DNA from: Bradyrhizobium macuxiense
Lineage (GTDB): Bacteria; Pseudomonadota; Alphaproteobacteria; Rhizobiales; Xanthobacteraceae
Length of the DNA stretch: 64,000 nt
Direction of reading: 5' to 3'
Assembly: GCF_001542415.1 (NCBI RefSeq)
Contig: NZ_LNCU01000039.1
Location: forward strand, 271,319 to 335,318
In this document: piece by piece, positions 1-8,836 of the stretch
Layout: each line of letters opens with the position of its first letter
How positions within the stretch are numbered: position 1 is the first letter of the stretch
Notes under the pieces: model-generated
Told to the model about the DNA's origin: nothing
What the model saw: only the letters and a program-made list of their open reading frames with translations
Database searches by the model: none
Translations under genes and position numbers: made by a program

Positions 1-374
1 GGGCAAAGTGGACCTGTCACTGGTGGGTGCCTTCGCTGGCTGGTAGTCGAACTCGGGGATTGATCTGGTTAGTGGCGACCTCATCGAGGTGTCTTTCAAA
101 ACTGGCCGCGCGCCTCGTCAAAGATTGATCTCATTTCGTCCCTGTCGACGGCGCTGACCGAGCGGGGTTGTTGGTTTGAGTTCCTTTGATTTTGCGTAGT
201 CCAGCTACGCAATTCGGTGAGATTTGAAACCATACGGTTAGTTTGAAAAAATGCTAATTTACTTAGTATGGCTGAGCAAAAGGACAGAAAGCTAAGCAAG
301 CTCGGGAGAACCCTCCCGCGGGGACTTCTGGTCGATGCGCCAATGACCATCACTTCATTCCCGCGTTCTTTCTG
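1..374. other. left-edge region with a hairpin, no confident gene
   Basis: The first bases can be read on the plus strand as the last residues of a protein (GKVDLSLVGAFAGW, then a stop at about 44-46), perhaps the 3' end of a gene outside the window. Between that and the DUF4238-like gene there is an 8 bp inverted repeat, TTGCGTAG at 192-199 and CTACGCAA at 205-212, with a 5-base loop. It could be an operator or a terminator hairpin, but it lacks a T-run. Nothing else is supported. Confidence 0.3.
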
Positions 375-1220
375 GTGCAGTGGGCCGATAGCTCCGGCAA
401 GCTGGTCGAGTACACGATCAAGCATGGCAGGCTCATCGCGAAGCCGGTCGGTCCACGAGCGACAGGCTTTGAGCCGCACTTATACTCGTTTCCTGATCTC
501 CCACCGGACGCCACTTGCTTCCTTGAGGCTGTCTTCTTCGATTATGCGGATCGCGTGGCCGCGGAAGCATTGCGCAACCACCTCTCTGCGGCGCCGGTCC
601 GGTGGACCTCTGAATTGACGAGTGCCTGGTCACGCTTCGTGATTGCAATTCATCTGCGTCATCCCGATGCGATGCCGGAGTTGCGCGCTGCTGCCAAATC
701 GGTGTGGGAGGGCAGCAGCGAAGAATATCAAGCCCGGTACGAGGCCATCAAGAGGGCGGAGGATCCTGCGACGCTAGACGAGTATCTCGCGACACGGGAT
801 CCGCTTACGGCGACCAAGATCGGCGTCAATATGATCATCAGGGTATTCGACAACGAGATTTTGGGCAAACATCTGAACAACATGACCTGGGGTGTGATCG
901 ACGTCGGCCGATCTCCATACCGCTTCCTTCTATCGGACCGCGCGGTTAGCTTCGCAAATCGGACCAATGCCGACGGCTCGGCCTGCTTGCCTATCAGTCC
1001 GACCAGGCTGTTCGTTGCCGCCAATACGCTCGACCGCCTGCAGCGCCTGCGTGCACTGTCGCCCTGCGACATCGTACACAACTCCAACAGATTTCTGGTC
1101 GGGCGTGCCCGCCGTTTCGTGTGGGCGCACGACCGGTCTCAGGGCGATTTCATTGCCAAACACATGTCGCAACGTATGGAGAAGACGCCGCTTTTCCCAA
1201 ACATCGGATTTAACCGATAG
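375..1220 (+). CDS. DUF4238-like protein, 5' end apparently frameshifted
   Basis: The reading frame continues upstream of the first usable start (GTG at 375) and encodes NDHHFIPAFFLVQWADSSGK. This resembles the HH-F-P-x-F-L opening of the DUF4238 family, proteins of unknown role often found in defence or accessory islands. Back to the stop at 273-275 this frame has no ATG, GTG or TTG. An ATG at 268 lies in another frame, so the true start was probably lost to a one-base indel between 268 and about 345, or translation starts internally. The C-terminal half carries motifs such as NNMTWGVID and PYRFLLSDRAV, consistent with the family. It lies upstream of the XRE/ubiquitin-like locus. Family assignment is by eye. 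Confidence 0.55.
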   Translation: MQWADSSGKLVEYTIKHGRLIAKPVGPRATGFEPHLYSFPDLPPDATCFLEAVFFDYADRVAAEALRNHLSAAPVRWTSELTSAWSRFVIAIHLRHPDAMPELRAAAKSVWEGSSEEYQARYEAIKRAEDPATLDEYLATRDPLTATKIGVNMIIRVFDNEILGKHLNNMTWGVIDVGRSPYRFLLSDRAVSFANRTNADGSACLPISPTRLFVAANTLDRLQRLRALSPCDIVHNSNRFLVGRARRFVWAHDRSQGDFIAKHMSQRMEKTPLFPNIGFNR

Positions 1221-1227
1221 CGTTTGA

Positions 1228-1599
1228 CTAGCGCTGGGAGCGCAGCCGCGCGTAGGTTGATTTGATCATCTCGTCGAGCGCCGTCGCCGCATCCTTATTG
1301 AGATTGGGGTCATCCCGCAAAATCGACGAAATCTGCGCAAGCGGACTCGCGCTGCCGAAGCCTCTTTGCGGCAGCCGCATAAAACGATCGGCCGACAGGC
1401 CCAGCCAGTGGGTGAGGGCGGTAAGGCTGTCGACGTCGGGACGCTTGCCCTGGGTCAGCCGGGTCAGGGTCGAGGCGCTGACGCCGGATTGAGCGGATAC
1501 ATCCTTCCAGTTCAGGTCGCGGGTGATGCGCTCGCTGTCCAGGGCGGCTTGGAGGGCCTCCACGTCAAACTGGGTGGACGCAGATTTTTTTGATTTCAC
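1228..1599 (-). CDS. XRE-family HTH transcriptional regulator
   Basis: Small DNA-binding protein of about 123 residues. The helix-turn-helix is near residues 28-60 (WKDVSAQSGVSASTLTRLTQG). The GTG at 1599 is preferred over the upstream TTG at 1632 because GAGGA sits about 10 bases before it and the extra residues would run into the operator region. It diverges from the ubiquitin-like operon, and the shared spacer carries repeated AATTTCAAG and inverted CTTGCAAT elements, so it probably represses that operon and itself. The C-terminal 50 residues are helical and may mediate dimerisation or sense an inducer. The regulated targets are inferred. Confidence 0.75.
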   Translation of the reverse strand: MKSKKSASTQFDVEALQAALDSERITRDLNWKDVSAQSGVSASTLTRLTQGKRPDVDSLTALTHWLGLSADRFMRLPQRGFGSASPLAQISSILRDDPNLNKDAATALDEMIKSTYARLRSQR

Positions 1600-1600
1600 T

Positions 1601-1667
1601 CTTGCAATTCCTCGTCTGAAGTGCAATATCAAATTTCAAGTTAGCAAGTCAATTTCAAGATTGCAAG
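1601..1667. promoter_or_regulatory. divergent promoter/operator between XRE gene and ubiquitin-like operon
   Basis: AATTTCAAG occurs at 1632-1640 and again at 1651-1659, 19 bases apart. CTTGCAAT at 1601-1608 is the exact reverse complement of ATTGCAAG at 1660-1667. Repeats this regular between a divergent XRE gene and an operon suggest binding sites for that regulator. The plus-strand gene has AAGGAG at 1665-1670, seven bases before its ATG. Confidence 0.5.
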
Positions 1668-1676
1668 GAGATTTGC

Positions 1677-2054
1677 ATGTCAAATGAGAAGGATAACCCC
1701 GGCCCAGGTCCGGAAGGCCCTGGTGGCGCGCCCGGCGGGCAAGGTGGCGGTGGCAACCCTGGCCATGGCGGGAATGGCGGAAATCCCGGTCACGGAGGAG
1801 GCGAAGGCCATGGCGGCCATGGGGAGAAGGTAACGGTCCTCGTCAACGAGAAGCGGGTTGTCTTCGACGAAGAGCGCCAGACGGGAATGTCGATCAAGCA
1901 GACCGCCATCGCCCAGGGCGTAGCGATCGAGCTGGATTTTGTCCTCAGCATCGAACGCGGTGGCGGCAAGACCGAGCTGATCGGCGACGACGATGATGTC
2001 AAACTTCACGACGGGGACCGTTTTCTCGCCATCCCCAATGACGACAACTCATGA
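1677..2054 (+). CDS. ubiquitin-like protein with Gly-rich N-terminus (multi-ubiquitin domain)
   Basis: A 125-residue protein. Residues 1-50 are a Gly/Pro/His/Asn-rich low-complexity tail with NPGHGG-type repeats. Residues 50-120 (VTVLVNEKRVVFDEERQTG and on) have the strand pattern of the prokaryotic multi-ubiquitin beta-grasp domain. The protein ends IPNDDNS, not in a di-glycine, so if it is conjugated its tail must be trimmed or another chemistry used. AAGGAG precedes the ATG. It is the first gene of a tightly overlapping operon with an E2-like gene (ATGA overlap) and a JAB-E1 fusion, the classic context of bacterial ubiquitin-like conjugation. The modified targets are unknown; a phage-defence role is inferred from the family and neighbours. 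Confidence 0.72.
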   Translation: MSNEKDNPGPGPEGPGGAPGGQGGGGNPGHGGNGGNPGHGGGEGHGGHGEKVTVLVNEKRVVFDEERQTGMSIKQTAIAQGVAIELDFVLSIERGGGKTELIGDDDDVKLHDGDRFLAIPNDDNS

Positions 2055-2443
2055 CCCGGATCCAGCCCCAGATCGAGAAGGCCATTGCCGACATCCGCTC
2101 GACCTTCACGGAATGCATCGTGGAAACCGAGCCGGATGGCGGAGGCGGCGCGTATGTCACCGTCAGGGATCTGGCGCTTGGCCCGCCATATGCGCAACAG
2201 AAGATCTGGGTCGGGTTTCAGATCACCTTTCAATATCCTTACGCGGACGTGTACCCGCACTTTACCTGCGCCGAGCTTGCCCGCACGGACGGCAGGTCCC
2301 TCGGCGATGGTATCGGCAACGCCAATTGGCGCGGCAGGAACGCGACACAGCTTTCGCGCCGGTCGAACAAACTCAATCCAGCCACTGATACGGCCGCCCT
2401 CAAGCTTCTGAAAGTTATGCAATGGCTCCGAACGCACCCGTAA
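2051..2443 (+). CDS. E2-like (Prok-E2_E type) protein
   Basis: A 130-residue protein resembling the prokaryotic E2 family E seen beside multi-ubiquitin genes. It has a central strand region (IWVGFQITFQYPYADVYPHF) followed by a Cys in HFTCAEL that could be the thioester residue, and a C-terminal helix KLLKVMQWLR. The ATG overlaps the previous stop (ATGA) and its end overlaps the next gene by 22 bases, so the three are translationally coupled. Its expected role is to accept the ubiquitin-like protein from the E1 encoded next and pass it to a target. I am not certain which Cys is catalytic. Confidence 0.6.
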   Translation: MTRIQPQIEKAIADIRSTFTECIVETEPDGGGGAYVTVRDLALGPPYAQQKIWVGFQITFQYPYADVYPHFTCAELARTDGRSLGDGIGNANWRGRNATQLSRRSNKLNPATDTAALKLLKVMQWLRTHP

Positions 2444-3858
2444 GGCCGTGGCGGCTCACAATTCCCGAGGAGATGCACGCAGCTCTTATGCGGCATCTCT
2501 TTCCCGGGGACGGTGATGAACACGGCGCAATCATTCTGGCCGGTATCTGCGAATCCGATCGCGGATTGCGGCTCGTTGCGCGGGAGCTTCACCTGGCCAT
2601 CGATGGGCAAGACTACGTCCCCGGCAAGTACGGCTATCGGATGCTGAAAGCGCAGTTCATTCAGAGCCGCATCTTGCGGGCACGCGACGCCAGTTTGGCC
2701 TATCTCGCTATCCATAATCACGGAGGCTCGACGTCGGTCGCCTTCTCACCGGACGATTTCGCGTCGCACGAACGCGGATACCCCGCGCTGCTCGACATAT
2801 CTCGTGGTATGCCGGTCGGCGCCCTCGTCTTTGCGCGACAGGCTGTGGCTGGCGATCTCTGGTTCGCAGGCGGCAAGCGCTCGGTCCTGGGCGAAGCGCA
2901 TGTCGTTGGCACTCGCAGACAGTTTCTCTTTCCGCAGCCGCCGGCACGCGGGGCAATATCTGATGCAGCTTACGATCGACAGAGCCGTCTGTTCGGCGAT
3001 GCCGGTCAGGCGATTCTTGCCGGATGCCGCGTGGGCATTGTCGGGCTCGGCGGAGCGGGATCAATACTGGCCGAACTGCTGGGGCGTCTTGGCGTGGGCG
3101 ACTTCGTGCTTGCCGACCCCGACAAGGTTGAGTTTTCAAACCTGCCGCGTTTGATCGGCGCAAAATACACCGATGTTGCCAGAAGCTGGTTGCCAAAGTA
3201 TCTCCATGGGCGGTTCCGCAAATTCAAGGTCGATATGGCAGCGCGGAACATCAAGCATGCGAACCGGCGGGCGAAGGTCATGGCGTTGCCGCGCGATTTC
3301 GTTGATGCTGATGTGGCAGAGCGGTTTAAGGATTGCGATTATCTGTTTCTCGCGGCCGACACGATGAGCGCGCGACTGTTATTCAACGCGATCGTCAACC
3401 AGTACGGGATTCCCGGCGTTCAGGTCGGCGCCAAGGTGCCGCTCGATGGAGCGGGGCAGGTCGGAGATGTCTTCTGCGTCTCGCGGACCGTACGGCCGGG
3501 ACACGGGTGCCTGTGGTGCAACGGGCTCATCAATGCCTCTCGCCTTCAGGATGAAGCGGTACCCGATGCGATCAAGAAGGGCTACGCCTACGTCAACGAT
3601 GCTGGCGTGGTCGCCCCAAGCGTCGTGACGATGAACGCCGTGGCTTGTGCGCACGCCGCGGACGATTTCCTCTTCCATATGACCGGCTTGAAACACGACA
3701 CTGCAGAGGCGGGCTGGTTTCGATGGAACGCGCGCAAAGGAACGGCAAGCTATGACGTGCCGCGAAAAGATGCGCAGTGCCTTGAATGCTCAGGCATCGA
3801 GGGAAGCCGACTGGGGTGCGGCGATAACTTCTTGTTGCCGACGCGGCCTGGCTGCTAG
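2422..3858 (+). CDS. JAB protease-E1 (ThiF/UBA) fusion protein
   Basis: A 478-residue two-domain protein. Residues about 15-160 resemble a JAB/JAMM metalloprotease: HNH at 98-100 followed by SPDD at 109-112, the H-x-H and S-x-x-D metal ligands with a spacer one residue longer than canonical. Residues about 195-440 are an E1/ThiF adenylating domain with the nucleotide loop GIVGLGGAGS and the acidic strand end LADPDKVEFSNLPR. Cys pairs CLWC and CLEC probably bind zinc. The fusion would both activate and process the ubiquitin-like protein. It converges with the protease gene on the minus strand, the two sharing a 4-base CTAG in which both stop codons lie (3855-3858). Confidence 0.8.
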   Translation: MAPNAPVRPWRLTIPEEMHAALMRHLFPGDGDEHGAIILAGICESDRGLRLVARELHLAIDGQDYVPGKYGYRMLKAQFIQSRILRARDASLAYLAIHNHGGSTSVAFSPDDFASHERGYPALLDISRGMPVGALVFARQAVAGDLWFAGGKRSVLGEAHVVGTRRQFLFPQPPARGAISDAAYDRQSRLFGDAGQAILAGCRVGIVGLGGAGSILAELLGRLGVGDFVLADPDKVEFSNLPRLIGAKYTDVARSWLPKYLHGRFRKFKVDMAARNIKHANRRAKVMALPRDFVDADVAERFKDCDYLFLAADTMSARLLFNAIVNQYGIPGVQVGAKVPLDGAGQVGDVFCVSRTVRPGHGCLWCNGLINASRLQDEAVPDAIKKGYAYVNDAGVVAPSVVTMNAVACAHAADDFLFHMTGLKHDTAEAGWFRWNARKGTASYDVPRKDAQCLECSGIEGSRLGCGDNFLLPTRPGC

Positions 3859-5456
3859 GGTCCCTTCTTCTCCCTGCAGTGATAAAGTGCGTCATCCGTG
3901 ATGTTGATGGCGACTTCGTCGCCACTGTTTACATCGCGGCTGATCAAGACGCCCGGGAGGTGAAGTGCAAGCAGGCCGGCATTGTCGCGGCCCGTCGAAG
4001 TCGCATCGAGGATCGTGTGCCCGTACATGCGCCGCATGCCCGGCGAAGCCTGATTGTAGGATCCTACGGTCGAAATCTCGGTGATCCACGTGAAGTGAGG
4101 CAGGTGAAGGCGCGCAAGCTCATCCTTAAGGTCGTCGCAGGCAGTGCCGGAGGTAATATGCTTTCGGTAGCCTGATGCCGAAGTCAGGTATGTGCGCAGG
4201 ACGATCTTGTCCTTCTTGTGCGCATCGATCAGCTCGTCGAGGAGGCGATCGTTTACTGGCGCTCCCTGCTCGGCGAGCTTCGCCCGGATGGAGGCAATGT
4301 TCTTGATAGCCGCGTTCAGGCGTCCCACCGCCGTTCGCTCCGCCGCGCGCGCGGTCGCAAAGACTCGAATTGGCATGAGGACAACCGCAAAAACGCCGTG
4401 TTCTTCGACATTCAAGTCAACCGGAGTGGTGGTCGTGAACGAATGCCTGATGAGTTGGTGTTCATCAAACTTGTGAGTTACGGCGGCATCGCGCGTTCGC
4501 GGCAGCAGCATGTAAGGGCCAGCCTGGTCGTCGTGCACTATAAAGGCTGGCACATACTCTGCGAGTTGATTTGAAGGAGTCCGCCTGGCGGCAAAGACCC
4601 GGCCGATGACGGTCACGGCATGGCCGAGTCCTTCTCCATGGGCGAGGCCAAGGATAACGGGCAAGCCAGATTCGACATAGGGAATAATCTCGGCGGCAAT
4701 CTCTTTGCCCGGTTCCTTGCCCGTGCCCTCTATGTAAAGCGGCTGGAAACCCATCTCGTGGATGGCGCGGATCATGTGGTCCGGCGTGAGAAACTCGGAG
4801 CCAGCAGGAAGTGATGTTGCCTGGTACGCCGTAGTTGGTGCGGCCATACGGGTGATATCGGCGACCGAGAGCCAATTGTACTTATGACGTTGATGCATAT
4901 GCCGGGCGCCCATCCAGATGGCGACCTGAGCGCACGCACCCACGCGAGAGTCCTGCTGCATGAAACACGCCGCCGACACATCCAGTTCCGCTCCAAGAAG
5001 ATTGGCGCGGATGTCGGCACGGCAAGTAACGATGGATTCGAGATTGCGGCCTGCCGGACCAGCCTGAAGGAGCGCGGTGCGACCGATCGGAGCACTCGGG
5101 AGTGGTCGCACAACACAGAAACCGATGTAGCTGCGTTTGGATGTCCTTTGGAGCCCCGCAACGCGATCGCTCCAGATCGGGAGCGCGAGAATGGCTGCGA
5201 CGTCCTCCTTGAAAAAATGGATTCGCTTGCAGTGACGCTCGTATGTGCGAAAAGTCTGGGCGTAGAAACGGCGGTAGTCGGCGGAGTAGTCGCGATCGAT
5301 GTAGCGCGTTTCAATGAGATAGGACTTGGCGCCGACCGTTATAAGATGTCTGATGATACTGTGAACCGGACGCTGATCTTTGCCGCCGAGTTCCTCAGCG
5401 AGGCCTCCCCAGTCTTCAGACGTATTCAGCTTTCCTACCGCGTAGTCGAGGTTCAT
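3855..5456 (-). CDS. papain/C39-like cysteine protease domain protein
   Basis: A protein of about 533 residues. The middle has the order expected of a papain-fold (C39-like) protease: Gln and Cys in CFMQQDSRVGACAQ, His in GLGHAVTVIGRV, then an acidic residue in FIVHDDQAGPYMLLP. The first 150 and last 170 residues are unrecognised. The ATG at 5456 is used; the upstream TTG at 5462 is less likely. It converges tail-to-tail with the JAB-E1 gene, so it may process or remove the ubiquitin-like modifier, or act as an effector; that is inference. A short gene lies 66 bases upstream on the same strand. No signal peptide or membrane segment is seen. Confidence 0.6.
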   Translation of the reverse strand: MNLDYAVGKLNTSEDWGGLAEELGGKDQRPVHSIIRHLITVGAKSYLIETRYIDRDYSADYRRFYAQTFRTYERHCKRIHFFKEDVAAILALPIWSDRVAGLQRTSKRSYIGFCVVRPLPSAPIGRTALLQAGPAGRNLESIVTCRADIRANLLGAELDVSAACFMQQDSRVGACAQVAIWMGARHMHQRHKYNWLSVADITRMAAPTTAYQATSLPAGSEFLTPDHMIRAIHEMGFQPLYIEGTGKEPGKEIAAEIIPYVESGLPVILGLAHGEGLGHAVTVIGRVFAARRTPSNQLAEYVPAFIVHDDQAGPYMLLPRTRDAAVTHKFDEHQLIRHSFTTTTPVDLNVEEHGVFAVVLMPIRVFATARAAERTAVGRLNAAIKNIASIRAKLAEQGAPVNDRLLDELIDAHKKDKIVLRTYLTSASGYRKHITSGTACDDLKDELARLHLPHFTWITEISTVGSYNQASPGMRRMYGHTILDATSTGRDNAGLLALHLPGVLISRDVNSGDEVAINITDDALYHCREKKGP

Positions 5457-5522
5457 AGGCAATCAATCTCGTTAAGACGCAAAGCATTGGTCTTCCTTTC
5501 GGGGAATCGAAGGAATCGCTGG

Positions 5523-5720
5523 TTACTTTAGCGCGAACTTCTTGATTTCCTGAGCCGCCTTGATCGCGGACTCCTGAATCTTCTCAATGTCGCGAATCGT
5601 CTCGTCGTCGCTTTTCAGCGTGAAGCCGATCGATTCAGCGGACAACTCAACGCGTTGACGGGTCGGGGGAATGCTGGTCGGCGCGTTGGTTGGTTTATCT
5701 ATCACGTCGCTGGCGGTCAC
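5523..5720 (-). CDS. small hypothetical protein
   Basis: A 65-residue ORF starting with GTG, just upstream of the protease gene on the same strand. The N-terminal half is polar and Pro/Thr-rich; the C-terminal half (TIRDIEKIQESAIKAAQEIKKF) is a likely amphipathic helix. There is no clear ribosome-binding site. It could be a partner or substrate of the protease. Function unknown. Confidence 0.45.
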   Translation of the reverse strand: MTASDVIDKPTNAPTSIPPTRQRVELSAESIGFTLKSDDETIRDIEKIQESAIKAAQEIKKFALK

Positions 5721-6596
5721 AATGTTGTTTGGCGGGACGTTCAGGGCGCCGAGGAAGGGAATAGCCCCGGATCTGCATACGAATCGGTGAACATTAAGTC
5801 GTGGGGCGACATCGCGTCAATCGTCGATCCGGCCCTCTCACGGATCCGATCAGAAAATTGATCAACCCGTTTTACATGGTTTGACCTGCTGACGTGGCGT
5901 AAGTTATTGGTTTTACTTGCTGTTTATTGCCTCCTGGCGCTGGCTTCACCGACTTTTGAAGAGCAAAGCGAACGAATCTTTGGAGGATGCGCCGTGTACG
6001 CATCCCAAGCATGAAACCGCGATCAATCGCGCCGGACCGGGAGGCCTTCCATCAGGACCTGGAGTTGCTTTGGTCATCGGCGCGGTCTCTTCGGGAATGC
6101 GGGCTCGTCGGACGATGATAAGGGGGGCAAACGACAGGCCGCGCCAGGACCTGTTCTTCGATCCACTGGCCTGTTCGATGCCACGTCAATCGCTCGAGAG
6201 TCGTACGCTGCGGCAATTCCAGGCTTTTACGCGCGGCCTTGATCTGCCTGGCGCTGGCCATGCATCGGAAGGGGCCGACCGGAGACGCGAGGAGACGGAT
6301 TGGTCAAGCCCGTGTATCTCGAGCCGTCGCTCGATAACCGGAAAGGCTGGCAGGAAGGGTGTCGTCCCGGCGGACCTTCAGATGCTTTTCGGCCGGATCG
6401 CGAAATGGTCTCAAGGGCTCGAAATTAAGACCCGCTTTACCGGTTTCATCAAGAGGGTGTTTCACTTGCGCTTTCCGAGCCCGGGAGAGGGCGGCGCTCC
6501 ACCGAAGTGATGATGTCATGCCGTCGGTGGCCGCCCCTCATTTTGCGTCGATTTTCGCGACGCGCTGCAGGGTGACGTCCGCGGTCGAAACCCAGG
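5721..6596. other. gene-poor spacer with possible decayed coding remnants
   Basis: About 880 bases lie between the small minus-strand gene and the end of the CBASS operon. A short plus-strand frame at 6011-6115 (MKPRSIAPDREAFHQDLELL) and a minus-strand frame around 6170-6260 (ARQIKAARKSLELPQRT, HTH-like) have protein-like composition but stop quickly, so they look like debris of inactivated genes. No RNA gene, repeat or clear terminator was seen. Confidence 0.3.
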
Positions 6597-7097
6597 CTAT
6601 CCTTCGGTGAACGATGAAAGGCACTTTTTCTTTGCATCGAGTTGCGTGCCGCCGACGGAGTGGAAGGATGCCCATAGGCCATCCGGAAAGGGTTGGCGTC
6701 CGATGATGATGAGGAGAAATCCCGGGAGGTGATGGGTCGATCGGCGGACCACCTCCGTGATGCTCCAGAAATCCTGGGGAGACGGCGTCGGCTCATTTTC
6801 GGGATGCGTATGCCAGTCGCCGACATAATCAAGTCCCAAGACGTGATGTTGGAAGATCTCCTCCTGTTCCGACGCGCGGTGGGGCCGGAACGAGAAGCGA
6901 CCTCTACGATCCTGCGATCGCGGGCGAGTCGCCGCGACGATATCCCAGTGGTCGCCTCTCACTCGAGCGAAAAGCTGTCCGCCCGCCTCGCGTTGATAGA
7001 AGCGCCTCTGCCGGTGTGCGTCGAACGTCGCAAGCGCATCGGGTCTGATGCGCACCGAGAGCCGCCCGACCTCGAACGTCAGAACCGGCCCACTCAC
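6597..7097 (-). CDS. cap3: Cap3-like JAB/JAMM isopeptidase of type II CBASS
   Basis: A 166-residue metalloprotease. The canonical JAMM motif HTHPENEPTPSPQD (H-x-H-x7-S-x2-D) lies in the C-terminal half, with an upstream Glu in REAGGQLF. In CBASS, Cap3 removes the CD-NTase from the targets to which Cap2 conjugates it. The GTG at 7097 overlaps the Cap2 stop (GTGA), the same coupling as between CapV and the CD-NTase; a longer N-terminal reading would only be Cap2 antiphase sequence. It is the last gene of the operon. Confidence 0.85.
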   Translation of the reverse strand: MSGPVLTFEVGRLSVRIRPDALATFDAHRQRRFYQREAGGQLFARVRGDHWDIVAATRPRSQDRRGRFSFRPHRASEQEEIFQHHVLGLDYVGDWHTHPENEPTPSPQDFWSITEVVRRSTHHLPGFLLIIIGRQPFPDGLWASFHSVGGTQLDAKKKCLSSFTEG

Positions 7098-8821
7098 GTA
7101 AATGACCAATCGCCGACAAACAGACCGCCCATGTTGCCGGGCTGGCCGCGCGACACTGCCCAGCCGGAGGCGACTGAGGCTTCCGCCTCCTCGAACGCGA
7201 CGACATCCGCAATCCAGGAATGCCAGGCCGGCGCGGTTTCGAGTCCGCGCAACGCATCGATCGCGAGCCTGACGACGAGAGCCTGGGCGTGCGCGAGTTC
7301 GACCGCGCCGAACGTCGTCGACGCCCCACCGCATTCGGGCGGCGGCGGCTTCCCACCCGCGACCACGGGCAAGCGGGGATTACCATGCTCGTCGAAGCCG
7401 TCGGCCAATTTCGCGCCGGCGCTGCCCAGCAGAAGAGCATGCGAGGCGAGCGCGTGGCGCTCCATCCAGCCGTAGACGGCTAAACCCTTACGACCAAGCC
7501 GCGTTAGAGCAAGTTCGACCGAAGCATCCGCGGTCCAGTCCCCGGTGCAGCTGACAATCAGATCCGTATCATTGAGGGCTTCGGAATGCTCGCGCGCGAA
7601 GGTAGCGAACGTGGTCTGGTAGCCTTCCACGAAGCCTATCAGCGGCAGGGCTGCGCGGATGGCGTTCGCAAGGGACCTGGCCTTGCCGTGCCCGACATGG
7701 TCTGCGCCAAGTTCGTGCCGACGAATGTTCTCCCAGCCGAGGCTGTCGGGGTCGACGAGGCGCAAATGGTCGACGCCGGCCTGCGCCAGCATGCGGGCCA
7801 CGCCGGATCCCAGCGCGCCGCAGCCGACGACGAGAACTTTGGCCGCCGCCATCTGGCGTTGCAGCCCTTCGGGCAGCCGCGAGGACGACGCATCAAGCCG
7901 ATCGGTCGCCAAGCGCTCGATCCTGAAACGCCCGAACAGCGTTCTCATAGGATTTTCCGCGCGTTCGAGCCCCTGGCGGAGAATACGCCTCTTCAGCGGC
8001 AGACCCGCTCGGTCGAGCGGTCGTCGGATCCGCAAGGCTGCGTAGTGTTCTCGGCCCGACGGAGCCCGTCCCGCCAGCACGACGAAAAACTCCTTCGGAT
8101 CGTTGTCCACGAGGCGCGCCAGAAGATCGGTGCCGCCCCGAGTGCGGGCCTCCACCAGCGTCCAGAGCTCCGCCGCAGTGTCGGGATAACGATGGGGAGC
8201 CGGAAGAGGATCGATCGGGATGAGAGCTGTCGTTTTCAGCCATTTGGGGGCGGCGCCGGTCCGGTTTGTCCAGAATCTCGCCGCGTCGGCCTTGCTCGGA
8301 AGCACGAATGCCCGGTTCTTCGTCTGCACGGCGCGGACGAGCCTGCATTGCGTGGTGCCTTCGGGCCCCGGAAGAACTTCGGCAAGAAGGTCCGTGTCGC
8401 TTGACCAGTTCAACCAATAAAGGCCGAAATCTTCGCGGAAGTCGTCGTCGTGCTGTTTGGTCTCGTTTTCGGCCAGGAGGCGGAAGGCTGCGGCTAGCGC
8501 CGCCTTGACGGTAGCAATGCCATCGCCGGGCACCGGCTTGCTGCCGAGGCAGAGTTTGCCGTCCCTCTCGACGTGTGGCTGCGCTTGCGCGCGCGCGTAC
8601 CCGACAAGATAAATGCGCGGGGCGCTGAAAGGAAAGTCGGCGTCGACCTGCAACTCGAGTTCGCGTCCCCGCCATCGCACGCGCCAGCCGTCGGACATGC
8701 CGGCACGCAGCGCGCCTGCGGCCATGCGGCCCGCGAAGTCGTCACCGAGCCCGGCGAACCAATCGTCGAGCTTCGGCGGATCAGACGGGACCGCCGGGGC
8801 GGCTTCAAGCGGCAGGCTCAC
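7094..8821 (-). CDS. cap2: Cap2-like E2-E1 fusion of type II CBASS
   Basis: A 575-residue protein. Residues about 20-130 form an E2-like domain with the catalytic Cys at 91 in DGKLCLG. After a linker, an E1 adenylating domain follows from about residue 325: KVLVVGCGALGSGVARML, the LVDPDSLGWENIRRHEL loop, and a likely E1 catalytic Cys in PPECGGASTTFG. Cap2 conjugates the C-terminus of the CD-NTase to cellular targets and primes nucleotide synthesis. The GTG start has GAGGAG about ten bases upstream and lies 15 bases after the CD-NTase stop. Length and domain order match the family. Confidence 0.9.
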   Translation of the reverse strand: MSLPLEAAPAVPSDPPKLDDWFAGLGDDFAGRMAAGALRAGMSDGWRVRWRGRELELQVDADFPFSAPRIYLVGYARAQAQPHVERDGKLCLGSKPVPGDGIATVKAALAAAFRLLAENETKQHDDDFREDFGLYWLNWSSDTDLLAEVLPGPEGTTQCRLVRAVQTKNRAFVLPSKADAARFWTNRTGAAPKWLKTTALIPIDPLPAPHRYPDTAAELWTLVEARTRGGTDLLARLVDNDPKEFFVVLAGRAPSGREHYAALRIRRPLDRAGLPLKRRILRQGLERAENPMRTLFGRFRIERLATDRLDASSSRLPEGLQRQMAAAKVLVVGCGALGSGVARMLAQAGVDHLRLVDPDSLGWENIRRHELGADHVGHGKARSLANAIRAALPLIGFVEGYQTTFATFAREHSEALNDTDLIVSCTGDWTADASVELALTRLGRKGLAVYGWMERHALASHALLLGSAGAKLADGFDEHGNPRLPVVAGGKPPPPECGGASTTFGAVELAHAQALVVRLAIDALRGLETAPAWHSWIADVVAFEEAEASVASGWAVSRGQPGNMGGLFVGDWSFT

Positions 8822-8836
8822 GCGTGGCAGCGCTCC

